From an uncultured Succinivibrio sp. (GTDB lineage Bacteria > Pseudomonadota > Gammaproteobacteria > Enterobacterales > Succinivibrionaceae), in NCBI GenBank assembly GCA_934218695.1, contig CAKQDA010000006.1:1-64000 (forward strand): DNA of 64,000 bases, written 5' to 3'. Positions 39,324 to 48,963 of the stretch are shown here, one piece after another (position 1 is the stretch's first letter; every line of letters begins with the position of its first letter). A program made the translations under genes and the position numbers. The notes under the pieces were generated by a model, which saw only the letters and a program-made list of their open reading frames with translations, was not told the DNA's origin and did not search any database.

Positions 39324-40991
39324 CTAGTCGACTCTTATTATAACTTCATTCTTTTTTTTCTCAGCAATGGTAGGAGATTCCTTTTTGAAAGCATCCTTTT
39401 GAATTTGTCGAATTTTAGTCATTTTGTCGTCTTTGCCACCATCTTTTTTAGTAACAGTATTCTTATCGGATACTTTCTTATTCACACTGTTCTGTAAAAG
39501 ATCCTTAGAATTATTTTCTGAATCGGTTCTAGGGCTTTCAGCATCAACTTTCATGGATGATTCTGTTTTATGTGATTGCTGTTTTTTCACGTCGTTTATG
39601 TTAACAGCTGTTTTACTCTGGGAAACTATGGTCTTCTGCTCATTATGGGAAGACTTAGAATCATTTGTTTTTGAATCTTCTGCATTTAATTCTTCTGATT
39701 TTTTCCGCACAGTCTCTGAAGATGCTTTTTTAAGATCCTTATTTTCACCATTGTTTTTTTCTTTTACATCTTCCTTAACTTTATTTTCAGAATTTCTTTT
39801 GATTGAAGAGTTTTTATTCTGCTCTTCATTCTCTGCTTCTATCAGCTCATCCTGACTGGAATCAGAGATTTTCTGCTGTTTTAAATACTCATAAACCTTC
39901 TTTCTATATGCCTTTACAGCTCTGTTATGCTCATCTAATGTACTGCTAAAAGAATGCCCTTCTTTTGGCGAAACACCTTTTGCAACAAAATACAAAGAAT
40001 TTGAGTCTTCAGGATGTAAAGCTGCATGAATAGATTTCTCCTGAGGCATACAAATAGGTGTAGGAGGAAGTCCTGTTCTTGTATAGGTGTTATAAGGGGT
40101 ATCTGCTTTCAAATGTTTTTTTGTAAGCTTGCCTGAGAAATTGCGGCTTACTCCGTACATCACAGAAGGATCTGTTTGCAGGCGCATCTGATTTTGCAAT
40201 CTGTTCTTAAATACAGATGAAACTTTACTGCGTTCCTCATCCAAAAATGTTTCTCTTTCTATCAAAGACGCAAGGATCAGGGCTTCATAAGGGGTAGATA
40301 CAAAATCATTGGGCTCTCTGTTTTCCCACTCTTTTTTCAGTAGCTTAACCTGATTTATCATTCCTCTTTTAAACAGGTTATACAATGGTGACTTTTCGTA
40401 CATTGGATAGGTAGCTGGAGCTACAAACCCCTCAAAATTATCCTTAGGTCCACCTATAAAATCTAAAAGCTCAGGCTGATCTGAAAAGACATCTTGCATA
40501 AACTTTTTATGATCTTTAATGAGAGAATAAAATTTCTTGTCATCGACCTTACGTTTACTGATGTTATTTAAGATCTTTGATAAATTGGTCCCCTCAACAA
40601 CAGTAAACGTAGGATATATCTTCTCGACCACATTACCGGCAACCATGTCTTTTAAGATATCTAAAAGGCTTTTTTTACCATCCACAAGGTACTGACCTTT
40701 CTGTACAGCTGAATACTCCTTATGGAAACGCAGATACATATGGTCAATCTGCTTTTCAATAGGATTTGTTATAAACGCATTCAAAACAGTTGATGCATTA
40801 TCACCGTTTTTTAATGAATAAAGCTGTTCCTTATAGATGACAGGAGACTTTTGAAATGAATTTATTGACAAGTATACTACAATGCCAAAACCGCCTATTG
40901 TCACAACTATTAAAGCTAGACAAATCAACAACAGGCGACGATAGTGCATAAGAGCACTGCTGTTCTTTTTATTTGAATTTAACTGACTCAT
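39324..40991 (-). CDS. mltG: endolytic murein transglycosylase MltG with long low-complexity tail
   Basis: Inner-membrane lytic transglycosylase that cuts nascent glycan strands and so sets their length. One N-terminal membrane helix (LLLICLALIVVTIGGFGIVV, near 20-40), a LysM-like region, and the catalytic domain with the family segment LASLIERETF (catalytic Glu) and RLQNQMRLQTDPSVMYG. E. coli MltG has 340 residues; here the catalytic part ends near 375 and is followed by about 180 residues rich in Lys, Ser, Glu and Asn with no fold visible. The tail should lie in the periplasm. First gene of mltG-tmk-holB. Confidence 0.93.
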   Translation of the reverse strand: MSQLNSNKKNSSALMHYRRLLLICLALIVVTIGGFGIVVYLSINSFQKSPVIYKEQLYSLKNGDNASTVLNAFITNPIEKQIDHMYLRFHKEYSAVQKGQYLVDGKKSLLDILKDMVAGNVVEKIYPTFTVVEGTNLSKILNNISKRKVDDKKFYSLIKDHKKFMQDVFSDQPELLDFIGGPKDNFEGFVAPATYPMYEKSPLYNLFKRGMINQVKLLKKEWENREPNDFVSTPYEALILASLIERETFLDEERSKVSSVFKNRLQNQMRLQTDPSVMYGVSRNFSGKLTKKHLKADTPYNTYTRTGLPPTPICMPQEKSIHAALHPEDSNSLYFVAKGVSPKEGHSFSSTLDEHNRAVKAYRKKVYEYLKQQKISDSSQDELIEAENEEQNKNSSIKRNSENKVKEDVKEKNNGENKDLKKASSETVRKKSEELNAEDSKTNDSKSSHNEQKTIVSQSKTAVNINDVKKQQSHKTESSMKVDAESPRTDSENNSKDLLQNSVNKKVSDKNTVTKKDGGKDDKMTKIRQIQKDAFKKESPTIAEKKKNEVIIRVD

Positions 40992-41098
40992 GAACTAGAT
41001 TATAGATGATAATTTTGACTTTAGTCATCTACAATTAAAATTATCTCATATCTTATAGGTGAACATACATTGAGCTATAAATATCAACAAAACTGATT

Positions 41099-42496
41099 CT
41101 ACAGTTTGTCCTTTTCACAGTTTCTGAAGTACTTATCGTGATTTGAATCAAGAACTTCATTTGCCCTGTGCAGTAATGCTTTAAGATCACGTCCATCTTC
41201 AATTGAATTTGAGTAACCCAAGATTACTGACTGTTTTACAGCATAGTTGTTAGCATAAAGAGTAGTGCTCATTTCTGATTTTATATCGGAGCATATCTTT
41301 TCAACATCGACTGCACTCTTAATGTTGTCCAAAAAGATAAAGAATTCAGCTCCCATTCTACAGATCCTGTCGTTATATCCGATCACAGAACGCAGTCTCT
41401 TCGTAATCTCTACTAAAAGCTCATCACCTATTTTATAACCAAAGATATTGTTGACCTGCTTAAAGTGGATCAATTCAACAATGATAATTCCAAACTCAGC
41501 GTCTCTCTCTAACAAATTCTTATTTACGACTTCAGTAAAAATATCATGGTTAATAGTGCCTGTAAGCACATCATAAGTTCTCACAGAAGCCAGAGAGAAC
41601 GCTGTTTTTACAAAGAACATCACAACAACTAATGTGAGTATATATAAGGAGAACATCACAGCGTAGAATAGATGGAAATATCTTCCTGCAAAATTACCTT
41701 CTTTTACCTTTAACGCAAGATCCCAGCGCTGTTTACCAAAAAACAGCGACTTCTGTCTGGTATTACTACTTTTTCGTTTAAAGAGCTTGTTATCTCCCCA
41801 TATAAAATCTTTTGTACCTTTAAATACAGATGATCTTATTCCGTATACGAACAGCTCATCCTCAACATTTAAGCGGACACACTCGAGGAATTTATAGAAA
41901 TCAGCGCATAATCCTACATATCCCCAATATTTGCCATCAACGTACACAGCCTGACGATTATATACCAGCACCTGGTGGTTTCTAGGAGAGATCAGTGGTC
42001 CCTGAACCACTACATCTCCAGGATTGTTCTTGGCAAGTTTTAAGTAGTATTCTGAATTTTGGTCGTTAAAAAATGCAATGTCAGGAGAATTGGTCTTGCT
42101 TACAGGATAAGTCACTGAAATCATATCATCAGGAGCGATAACGTACGCAAACACGAAATCAGTATTTTTTCTGTTGAAAAATGAAGTCAAATCGCGAGGC
42201 ATCAGCACGGTTTTGACAAAATTTTCCATCTCCTTAAGGGAATCGTTAGGGTGAGATTCAATATAGGAAGCTAATTTATTGGTGTGCTGGAATATGATGT
42301 CATAATCCTTTACCATCTCATTTGAAAGGTTAATCATTCTTTCAACTCCAATGGCATGATTCTTTTCATCAACAACTTTTACGAAGGTGCCACTCAAATA
42401 CAAAGTTGCAAGTAAAAAAATAGCACTCGTGAGCAACAATGCTCCCAAGAAAACAAATTTTTTATAGTATTTAGCTAAGTTTTTTTTCATTGGCAA
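41099..42496 (-). CDS. membrane sensor protein with degenerate GGDEF domain
   Basis: 465 residues: an N-terminal membrane helix (about 12-35), a periplasmic dCACHE-like sensor domain of ~230 residues, a second helix (YAVMFSLYILTLVVVMFFV) and a C-terminal GGDEF-fold domain starting DVLTGTINHDIF. The diagnostic motif reads RMGAEFFIF, i.e. GAEFF in place of GGDEF, and the usual NR before it is NH, so the catalytic glutamate and GTP-binding residues are lost. Diguanylate cyclase activity is unlikely; a GTP or c-di-GMP sensor or scaffold is possible. The second Met (MKKNLAKYYKK) could be the start. Convergent with nothing; valS is divergent. Confidence 0.85.
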   Translation of the reverse strand: MPMKKNLAKYYKKFVFLGALLLTSAIFLLATLYLSGTFVKVVDEKNHAIGVERMINLSNEMVKDYDIIFQHTNKLASYIESHPNDSLKEMENFVKTVLMPRDLTSFFNRKNTDFVFAYVIAPDDMISVTYPVSKTNSPDIAFFNDQNSEYYLKLAKNNPGDVVVQGPLISPRNHQVLVYNRQAVYVDGKYWGYVGLCADFYKFLECVRLNVEDELFVYGIRSSVFKGTKDFIWGDNKLFKRKSSNTRQKSLFFGKQRWDLALKVKEGNFAGRYFHLFYAVMFSLYILTLVVVMFFVKTAFSLASVRTYDVLTGTINHDIFTEVVNKNLLERDAEFGIIIVELIHFKQVNNIFGYKIGDELLVEITKRLRSVIGYNDRICRMGAEFFIFLDNIKSAVDVEKICSDIKSEMSTTLYANNYAVKQSVILGYSNSIEDGRDLKALLHRANEVLDSNHDKYFRNCEKDKL

Positions 42497-42770
42497 CTTT
42501 TTTATTCACACACGCAACTCTGATATATTGTAACCTAACTGTTGTTTTTATCGAATACAGCTTATAATTTTTGTAGGTCACAGCTCAAAAAAAATATCTT
42601 TTTTCAGAAATTTTTTGAAAAGAAAAAAAACAGATCAAAATTTCCTTGATCTAAAAATTCTTTCAAAGAGAATAAATTTTACTCATCTGTTAAGATGAGA
42701 GATATCTCAAAAAGTGTTAAAATAATCAAAATTTTTTGCAATTATAAAAAGAATTCAAGGCATTTTTACT
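42497..42770. other. valS upstream region with hairpins
   Basis: 274 AT-rich bases. Inverted repeats AGATCAA-aatttcc-TTGATCT (about 42632-42652) and CTCATCT-gtta-AGATGAG (42682-42699) could fold in a valS leader, but the transcription start is not identified and they may simply flank the promoter. Confidence 0.4.
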
Positions 42771-45641
42771 ATGGATATGGAAAAGACCTATACCCCAGAA
42801 AATTTTGAAAGCTCAACTTACCAGAAATGGGAAAAAGAGGGCTTTTTTAAACCTAATTATGATGAATCAAAAGATTCCTACTCAATTGCATTGCCTCCAC
42901 CTAATGTAACAGGTTCTCTGCACATGGGACATGCTTTCCAGCAGACCATCATGGATACCCTTATCAGATATCACAGAATGAAAGGTGACAACACTTTATG
43001 GCAGTGTGGAACTGACCATGCCGGTATCGCTACACAGATGGTTGTTGAAAGAAAACTGGCTAAAGAAGAAAATTTAACAAGACATGATTTGGGACGTGAA
43101 AAGTTCATTGAAAGGATCTGGAAGTGGAAGGAGCAGTCAGGCGGAACAATTACACGTCAGATGAGACGTTTAGGAGCTTCTGTTGACTGGACACGTGAAA
43201 GATTCACCATGGATGAGGGACTTTCTAAAGCTGTCTTGGAAGTTTTTGTAAGACTTTATGATGAGGATTTAATCTATCGCGGAAAGAGACTGGTTAACTG
43301 GGATCCAAAACTGCGTACAGCTATTTCTGATCTTGAAGTTGAAAACAAAGACGTTAAAGGCTACATGTGGTACATCAAATACATGCTAGCTGACGGGGTT
43401 AAAACAAGCGACGGTAAGGATTACGTTTTAATTGCAACCACAAGACCTGAGACACTGCTTGGAGACAGTGCTGTTGCAGTTAACCCTTCAGACGAGAGAT
43501 TTAAATCTATTGTTGGAAAATTCCTTGAGTTACCTTTAGTCGGAAGAAAGATCCCTGTTGTGGCTGATATTCACGCAGATATGACTACAGGTACAGGTTG
43601 TGTAAAGATAACACCTGCTCATGATTTTAATGACTATGCTGTAGGCAAGAGACAGAAACTACCTATGCTGAACATCCTAACTGAGGACGCTCATATCAGA
43701 GATGAAGCAGAAGTTTTTGATACTGACGGCATACCTACAGATAAAGTTTCAGACTATATTCCTGAGGCTTACAGAGGATTGGACAGATTTGAGGCACGTG
43801 AAAAGATTGTTGAGGATTTAAAAGCTCTTGGGCTTTTAGATCATATTGAAGATCACAACCTGTCACAGCCTTTTGGTGACCGTGGCGGAGTACCAATTGA
43901 GCCTATGCTGACAGATCAGTGGTACGTCCGTGCCAGTGTATTAGGGAAACCTGCAGTAGAAGCTGTAAAAGACGGCAGAATCAAATTTGTACCAGCTCAG
44001 TACACCAATATGTACTATTCATGGATGAATGATCTTCAGGACTGGTGTATTTCACGTCAGCTTTGGTGGGGTCACAGAATACCAGCCTGGTATGATGATA
44101 ACGGAAAGGTCTATGTTGCACGCAGTGAAGAAGAAGTTCGCTCCAAATACAAACTGTCAGCTGAAGTTAAACTGACAAGAGATCCTGATGTTTTAGACAC
44201 CTGGTTCTCTTCTGCCTTATGGACTTTCTCTACCTTAGGATGGCCTGACAACACTAAAGAGTTAAAGATGTTCCATCCAACATCTGCTCTTGTAACAGGA
44301 TTTGATATCATCTTCTTCTGGGTTGCCCGCATGATCATGATGACAATGCACTTCATGAAAGACGAGAACGGTAATCCACAGGTTCCATTCAAGACAGTTT
44401 ATGTAACCGGACTTATCAGAGATGAGGAAGGTAACAAAATGTCAAAATCTAAAGGTAATGTTCTTGATCCTTTAGATATGATTGACGGTATTGACAGAGA
44501 TACCCTAATACAGAAGCGTACTGCCAATATGATGCAGCCTCAGATGGCAGAAAAGATCGCAAAGCGTACAGCAAAACAGTTCCCTGACGGAATTGCACCT
44601 CACGGAACAGATGCATTGCGTTTTACCCTCTGTGCCCTGGCTTCAAATGGCCGTGACATCAACTGGGATATGAAACGTCTTGACGGTTACAGAAACTTCT
44701 GTAACAAGATCTGGAACGCTTCAAGATTCGTACTTATGAATGTCGGAGAGATGAAACTTACAAAACCTGCAGTTTCCGATTTATCTCTGGCAGACAAGTT
44801 TATACGTTCAAAGATGAAAACGGCAATTGAGGATGTTACCGCATCAATCAATGCATTCAGATTTGATCAGGTAGCAACAAACATCTATGAGTTCATATGG
44901 AATGAGTACTGTGACTGGTACCTTGAGTTCACAAAAGCTATCCTAAAATCAGATACAGCAACTGAAGCTCAGAAAAATGCTACAGCATACACTCTGGTTG
45001 AAATTTTAGAAGCTGTAATGAGACTAGCTCACCCTGTAATGCCATTCTTAACTGAAACCATCTGGCAGCAGACTGCTCCAATGGTTGGCAAGTTAAATCA
45101 GGATAAGACTATCATTAATGCTCCATACCCTGTAGCTTCCGATTTCGATACAGATACCGATGCAGAAAGTGGCATTGCATTCATCAAGGACTTTGCAACT
45201 ACAGTCCGTAACCTGAGAGCTGAAATGAAAGTTGCTCCTTCAGTTACTCTTGCTCCTATGATGCGTGGTGCATCAGAAGCGGAAAAGGCTTGTGCACAGA
45301 CAAACTTTATCTTCATGAAGGATTTGGCAAACATCGAGCCTGTTAAGTTTGTAGATGCAGATGAGGATTTGCCTCCTTGCGTTGCAAAACCTATGGGTAA
45401 CGCAGAAATCTTACTTGCCATGAAAGATGTTGTTAACAAGGACGAGGAAATCAAGCGACTGAAAACTATGATTTCTAAGCTGGAAGGCAATATCAGATCT
45501 GGTGAGAGCAAGCTGTCCAACGAAGCTTTCGTTTCTAAGGCACCAGCAAAGATCATCGATGGCGCAAAGGCTCAACTTGAACTTAATAAGACACAGCTTG
45601 CTAAAGTTCAGGCTCAGCTAAAAGAAATGGAAAATCTCTAA
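42771..45641 (+). CDS. valS: valyl-tRNA synthetase
   Basis: Charges tRNA-Val and edits threonine. The HIGH motif is in [15 protein letters not shown] near residue 45, the KMSKS motif in [11 protein letters not shown], the editing domain has [15 protein letters not shown], and the ValRS-specific C-terminal coiled coil closes the protein ([14 protein letters not shown]…[11 protein letters not shown]). 956 residues. Monocistronic with a terminator. Confidence 0.97.
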   Translation: MDMEKTYTPENFESSTYQKWEKEGFFKPNYDESKDSYSIALPPPNVTGSLHMGHAFQQTIMDTLIRYHRMKGDNTLWQCGTDHAGIATQMVVERKLAKEENLTRHDLGREKFIERIWKWKEQSGGTITRQMRRLGASVDWTRERFTMDEGLSKAVLEVFVRLYDEDLIYRGKRLVNWDPKLRTAISDLEVENKDVKGYMWYIKYMLADGVKTSDGKDYVLIATTRPETLLGDSAVAVNPSDERFKSIVGKFLELPLVGRKIPVVADIHADMTTGTGCVKITPAHDFNDYAVGKRQKLPMLNILTEDAHIRDEAEVFDTDGIPTDKVSDYIPEAYRGLDRFEAREKIVEDLKALGLLDHIEDHNLSQPFGDRGGVPIEPMLTDQWYVRASVLGKPAVEAVKDGRIKFVPAQYTNMYYSWMNDLQDWCISRQLWWGHRIPAWYDDNGKVYVARSEEEVRSKYKLSAEVKLTRDPDVLDTWFSSALWTFSTLGWPDNTKELKMFHPTSALVTGFDIIFFWVARMIMMTMHFMKDENGNPQVPFKTVYVTGLIRDEEGNKMSKSKGNVLDPLDMIDGIDRDTLIQKRTANMMQPQMAEKIAKRTAKQFPDGIAPHGTDALRFTLCALASNGRDINWDMKRLDGYRNFCNKIWNASRFVLMNVGEMKLTKPAVSDLSLADKFIRSKMKTAIEDVTASINAFRFDQVATNIYEFIWNEYCDWYLEFTKAILKSDTATEAQKNATAYTLVEILEAVMRLAHPVMPFLTETIWQQTAPMVGKLNQDKTIINAPYPVASDFDTDTDAESGIAFIKDFATTVRNLRAEMKVAPSVTLAPMMRGASEAEKACAQTNFIFMKDLANIEPVKFVDADEDLPPCVAKPMGNAEILLAMKDVVNKDEEIKRLKTMISKLEGNIRSGESKLSNEAFVSKAPAKIIDGAKAQLELNKTQLAKVQAQLKEMENL

Positions 45642-45663
45642 CTTTTTGATTAGAATCTAAATA

Positions 45664-45700
45664 AAGCCTCAGTTACCTCTAAGGTTTCTGAGGCTTTTGT
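45664..45700 (+). terminator. terminator of valS
   Basis: AAGCCTCAG (45664-45672) pairs with CTGAGGCTT (45688-45696), then TT-G-TTT. Confidence 0.75.
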
Positions 45701-45736
45701 TTATTAAAGACACTGATTGTAGACTCTGTGATACTA

Positions 45737-46123
45737 ATGAAAAAATACGTATTAACTTTTCTTTTTACGCTTTCTTTATTGTTCTCTTTCTCTGCCCCTG
45801 CGGAGACCGATAATTACCTGTGCTCACGATATAATAAGCTTAAGGTCAGAAATGTTGAAAAAGTGCTGGCAGTCGGTATCAGAAGGGTATATACCTCATC
45901 TGTTTCAGTTTATGTACTAGGTTACGGAACACCTATAAAGGTCAGTATCAATCGAATAAAACTAGGTACAGATGAAGTGTCCAAAAGACGAGTCTTAAAA
46001 TGCGGTAACGAGATAGTTGGTCAGATTAGAATTTATGACCTTTCAAAACTTGGTATAAAGGTAGGAGAATTTGTAATCGAAAGTGGAGACAAAAAAGTCT
46101 CCACCTATATTGAGATTAACTAA
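45737..46123 (+). CDS. small secreted protein of unknown function
   Basis: 128 residues from the ATG at 45737; the frame also opens with a GTG at 45728 but MKKYVLTFLFTLSLLFSFSAPAETD is a complete signal peptide with a cleavage site after SAPA. The mature part (about 105 residues) has two cysteines (LCSRYN and LKCGNE), which could form a disulfide in the periplasm, and ends with a series of short beta-type segments. I do not recognise the family. It lies between valS and the convergent metY, without an operon partner. Confidence 0.6.
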   Translation: MKKYVLTFLFTLSLLFSFSAPAETDNYLCSRYNKLKVRNVEKVLAVGIRRVYTSSVSVYVLGYGTPIKVSINRIKLGTDEVSKRRVLKCGNEIVGQIRIYDLSKLGIKVGEFVIESGDKKVSTYIEIN

Positions 46124-46146
46124 GTTAATTTCAAAAATTTAAACGG

Positions 46147-47418
46147 CTAAACTTTAGCCAGTGCAGCATCAAGATCTGCAATGATATCCTCAAGATCTTC
46201 AAGTCCAACTGACAAACGAACAAGACCTGGAGTAATGCCGCACTCAATTAACTGGGCATCAGTCAGCTGTCTGTGAGTTGATGTTGCAGGATGCAGTAAA
46301 CAGGTTCTGATATCTGCTACGTGTACTTCTGGAGATGCCATTACTACATTATCAATAAACTTGGCACCTGCTTCTCTGCCACCTTTAATTACAAGAGATA
46401 ATACACCTGAGCACAAACCATCCTTCAGGTATTTCTTTCCCAGTTTATAATCAGGGTTTGACTCCAGGCCTGGATAAATCACCTTTTCAATCTTTGGATG
46501 TGACTCTAAATGCTTGGCTACAGCTAAAGCATTCTCTGAGTGCTTTACTATTCTCAAAGGAAGAGTTTCTATTCCAAGATTCAGGTAGAAAGCTCCCTGA
46601 GCAGTCTGACATACACCTAAATCACGCATGATCTGTACTCTTGCTTTTACGATGAAAGCAGCCTTTCCAAATGTCTGTGTATAAATAAGTCCGTGATAGG
46701 ATTCATCAGGAGTTGTAAACTCAGGAAATCTGCCTGATGATGCCCAGTCAAAATTACCGCTATCAACCACACATCCGCCAACCTGTACAGCATGACCATC
46801 TAAATATTTTGTGGTTGAATGAACTACAATATCCGCACCAAACTCAAAAGGTTTGCATAGACAAGGAGTAGCAAAGGTGTTATCAACAATCAGTGGAAGG
46901 TTATGTTTGTGGGCTAATTCAGCAAATCTTTCAATATCGAAAATGGTTAAAGCAGGATTTGCAATGGTTTCACCGAACACAGCCTTGGTGTTATCGCGGA
47001 TTTTTGCTTCGATTTCTTCATCTGACTCTGACTGTTCAAAGAAAGTAACATCAATGCCCATTCTTTTGAAAGTTACAGCCATTAAATTGAAGGTTCCTCC
47101 ATATACAGTGGAACTGCACAGTATATGATCTCCGGCTTTAGCTATAGTAAGAATTGCGGTAAGGGTTGCAGCCTGACCTGAAGAGGTTAGCATAGCTCCA
47201 ACACCGCCTTCTAGAGCAGCAATTTTTTCTTCAACATGACCGCAGGTTGGATTACCAAGTCGTGTATAGAAATAGTCTGCAGTTTTCAAATCGAAAAGAT
47301 CTGCAATAGCTTTGGTACTGTCAAAGCGGAATGTTGTGCTCTGAACAATTGGCATCACGCGTGGACCGGCGTTTTTAGGTGTATAGCCTGCGTGCAGGCA
47401 TTTAGAAGAGTCTTTCAC
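46147..47418 (-). CDS. metY: O-acetylhomoserine sulfhydrylase
   Basis: PLP enzyme of the Cys/Met-metabolism family that makes homocysteine directly from O-acetylhomoserine and sulfide. The N-terminus CLHAGYTPKNAGPRVMPIVQSTTFRF, YTRLGNPT, and the Schiff-base lysine in VVHSTTKYLDGH identify it; the length of 423 residues and the long insertion after this lysine favour MetY over MetB/MetC (about 390). A hairpin GGCTA/TAGCC overlaps the stop codon (46145-46159) and may end the transcript. It needs free sulfide, plausible in an anaerobe. Confidence 0.92.
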   Translation of the reverse strand: MKDSSKCLHAGYTPKNAGPRVMPIVQSTTFRFDSTKAIADLFDLKTADYFYTRLGNPTCGHVEEKIAALEGGVGAMLTSSGQAATLTAILTIAKAGDHILCSSTVYGGTFNLMAVTFKRMGIDVTFFEQSESDEEIEAKIRDNTKAVFGETIANPALTIFDIERFAELAHKHNLPLIVDNTFATPCLCKPFEFGADIVVHSTTKYLDGHAVQVGGCVVDSGNFDWASSGRFPEFTTPDESYHGLIYTQTFGKAAFIVKARVQIMRDLGVCQTAQGAFYLNLGIETLPLRIVKHSENALAVAKHLESHPKIEKVIYPGLESNPDYKLGKKYLKDGLCSGVLSLVIKGGREAGAKFIDNVVMASPEVHVADIRTCLLHPATSTHRQLTDAQLIECGITPGLVRLSVGLEDLEDIIADLDAALAKV

Positions 47419-47481
47419 TTGTGTCTCCTTAAAGTACTCAAATGGCCAAATAAAAGCCAGGTATTATCTTACCTTTAAGGT

Positions 47482-48420
47482 TTAAATACTTACTTCTCTT
47501 GGTAAAGGGAAGCTTTTTTCTTTTAAATCACAGCCAAATTCTTCAACATTGACTGCGCCGTGAGCCAGTAAAAACTCAACAATTTCAGACACGACATACT
47601 CAGGAGCTGAAGCTCCGGCACTGATGCCAACTGATTTTACGTTCTCAAACCACTCAAGTTTTATCATAGAACTGTCATCAATTAAATAAGCATTAGTTCC
47701 TTCACTTTGTGCAACTTCTTTGAGTCGGTTAGAATTTGAGGAATTAGAACTGCCTGCAATTAACACGAGATCACAGACTTTTGCTAAGTCACGAACCGCG
47801 TTCTGTCGAACCTGAGTTGCTCTGCAGGTATCATCAGCCTTAGGGCCGAGTATTTTTGGATATTTTTTCTTCAGTGCATCTACAATTTGACGAGTCTCAT
47901 CCACACTCAAGGTGGTCTGAGTTGCAAAAATAGCATTGTCACCGTCGATTGTTAAAAGTTCAATATCATCAATTGAATTTACTACATGAACCTTATCAGG
48001 AGCCCCTGTGTACTGTCCGATAGTGCCAACTACTTCCTGATGCCCCTTGTGACCAATAACAACAGCATCCTGATTGTTGTTGCCAGCTCTATTCATTTTC
48101 TTATGAATAGCATTTACCACAGGACATGTGGCGTCAATTACTTTGGCACCTAATGCCTTAGCCTCATTTTCAGTTTTAATGCCGACTCCATGAGCAGAAA
48201 AAATAAGTACTGCTTTTGGAGGGACACTGTCAAGAGACTCAACAAACTGAGCTCCTGCATTTTTTAAGTCATCTACAACATGTTTGTTGTGAACAACCTC
48301 ATGCAGAACCCAGACATTATTTTTTCCGTAAAGCTCTATAGCCTTCTGAACTACACTTATAGCTCGTTCGACTCCGGCACACATGCCCCTAGCTTTGGCT
48401 ATTTTCAATTGAAATGACAT
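47482..48420 (-). CDS. ispH: 4-hydroxy-3-methylbut-2-enyl diphosphate reductase
   Basis: Last enzyme of the MEP isoprenoid pathway, yielding IPP and DMAPP with a [4Fe-4S] cluster. The three cluster cysteines are in ARGMCAGVERA, DATCPVVNAIHKK and DDTCRATQVRQ, and the catalytic TQTTLSVDET is present. 312 residues. It follows lspA by 9 bases; the fkpB gene that separates the two in E. coli is absent. Confidence 0.96.
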   Translation of the reverse strand: MSFQLKIAKARGMCAGVERAISVVQKAIELYGKNNVWVLHEVVHNKHVVDDLKNAGAQFVESLDSVPPKAVLIFSAHGVGIKTENEAKALGAKVIDATCPVVNAIHKKMNRAGNNNQDAVVIGHKGHQEVVGTIGQYTGAPDKVHVVNSIDDIELLTIDGDNAIFATQTTLSVDETRQIVDALKKKYPKILGPKADDTCRATQVRQNAVRDLAKVCDLVLIAGSSNSSNSNRLKEVAQSEGTNAYLIDDSSMIKLEWFENVKSVGISAGASAPEYVVSEIVEFLLAHGAVNVEEFGCDLKEKSFPLPREVSI

Positions 48421-48429
48421 ACTATTACT

Positions 48430-48954
48430 CTATTTACCACTCTCTTTACTGTCTTTATTTTCTTTACCAAAGAAGCCGATGATAATGAGTAGTCCAGCAC
48501 CACAGCACACTGCAATATCAGCTACATTAAATGCAGGATAGTAGTATGAGAAGGTGTCTGTTTTTATGTAAAACAATAAAAAATCCACAACATAAGACAG
48601 ACAGACTCTGTCGATAAGGTTTCCTACTGCACCACCTATAACCAGAGAAATAGCAAGGCAAGTCCATTTTTTCTCTCTGTGAGTGCGCAACAGTGCAATT
48701 AACAGAGCAACACTGATAGCTACAGCTATCAGCATAAAGAAATACCTTTGCCAGCCACCGCCTGATGCTAAAAAACTAAAAGCAGCACCTTCATTGTGAA
48801 CATGAATAATGTCAAAAAAGGAAGCTACCCTGTAACCAATAGAGTTTACAGGGATAGTACTGACAACTATGTATTTTGTAAGCTGATCCAGAACAACCAC
48901 AAGCAAGCTCCATAACAGGAACCTGCTTCCATTATTTTTTACTACAAATGACAT
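48430..48954 (-). CDS. lspA: lipoprotein signal peptidase
   Basis: Inner-membrane aspartic protease that removes signal peptides of prolipoproteins. The two catalytic aspartates lie in IGNLIDRV and FNVADIAVC, and the N-terminal DQLTKYIV is conserved. Four membrane helices are evident. 174 residues. It follows ileS closely, the usual ileS-lspA arrangement. Confidence 0.96.
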   Translation of the reverse strand: MSFVVKNNGSRFLLWSLLVVVLDQLTKYIVVSTIPVNSIGYRVASFFDIIHVHNEGAAFSFLASGGGWQRYFFMLIAVAISVALLIALLRTHREKKWTCLAISLVIGGAVGNLIDRVCLSYVVDFLLFYIKTDTFSYYYPAFNVADIAVCCGAGLLIIIGFFGKENKDSKESGK

Positions 48955-48963
48955 AACGTAACT

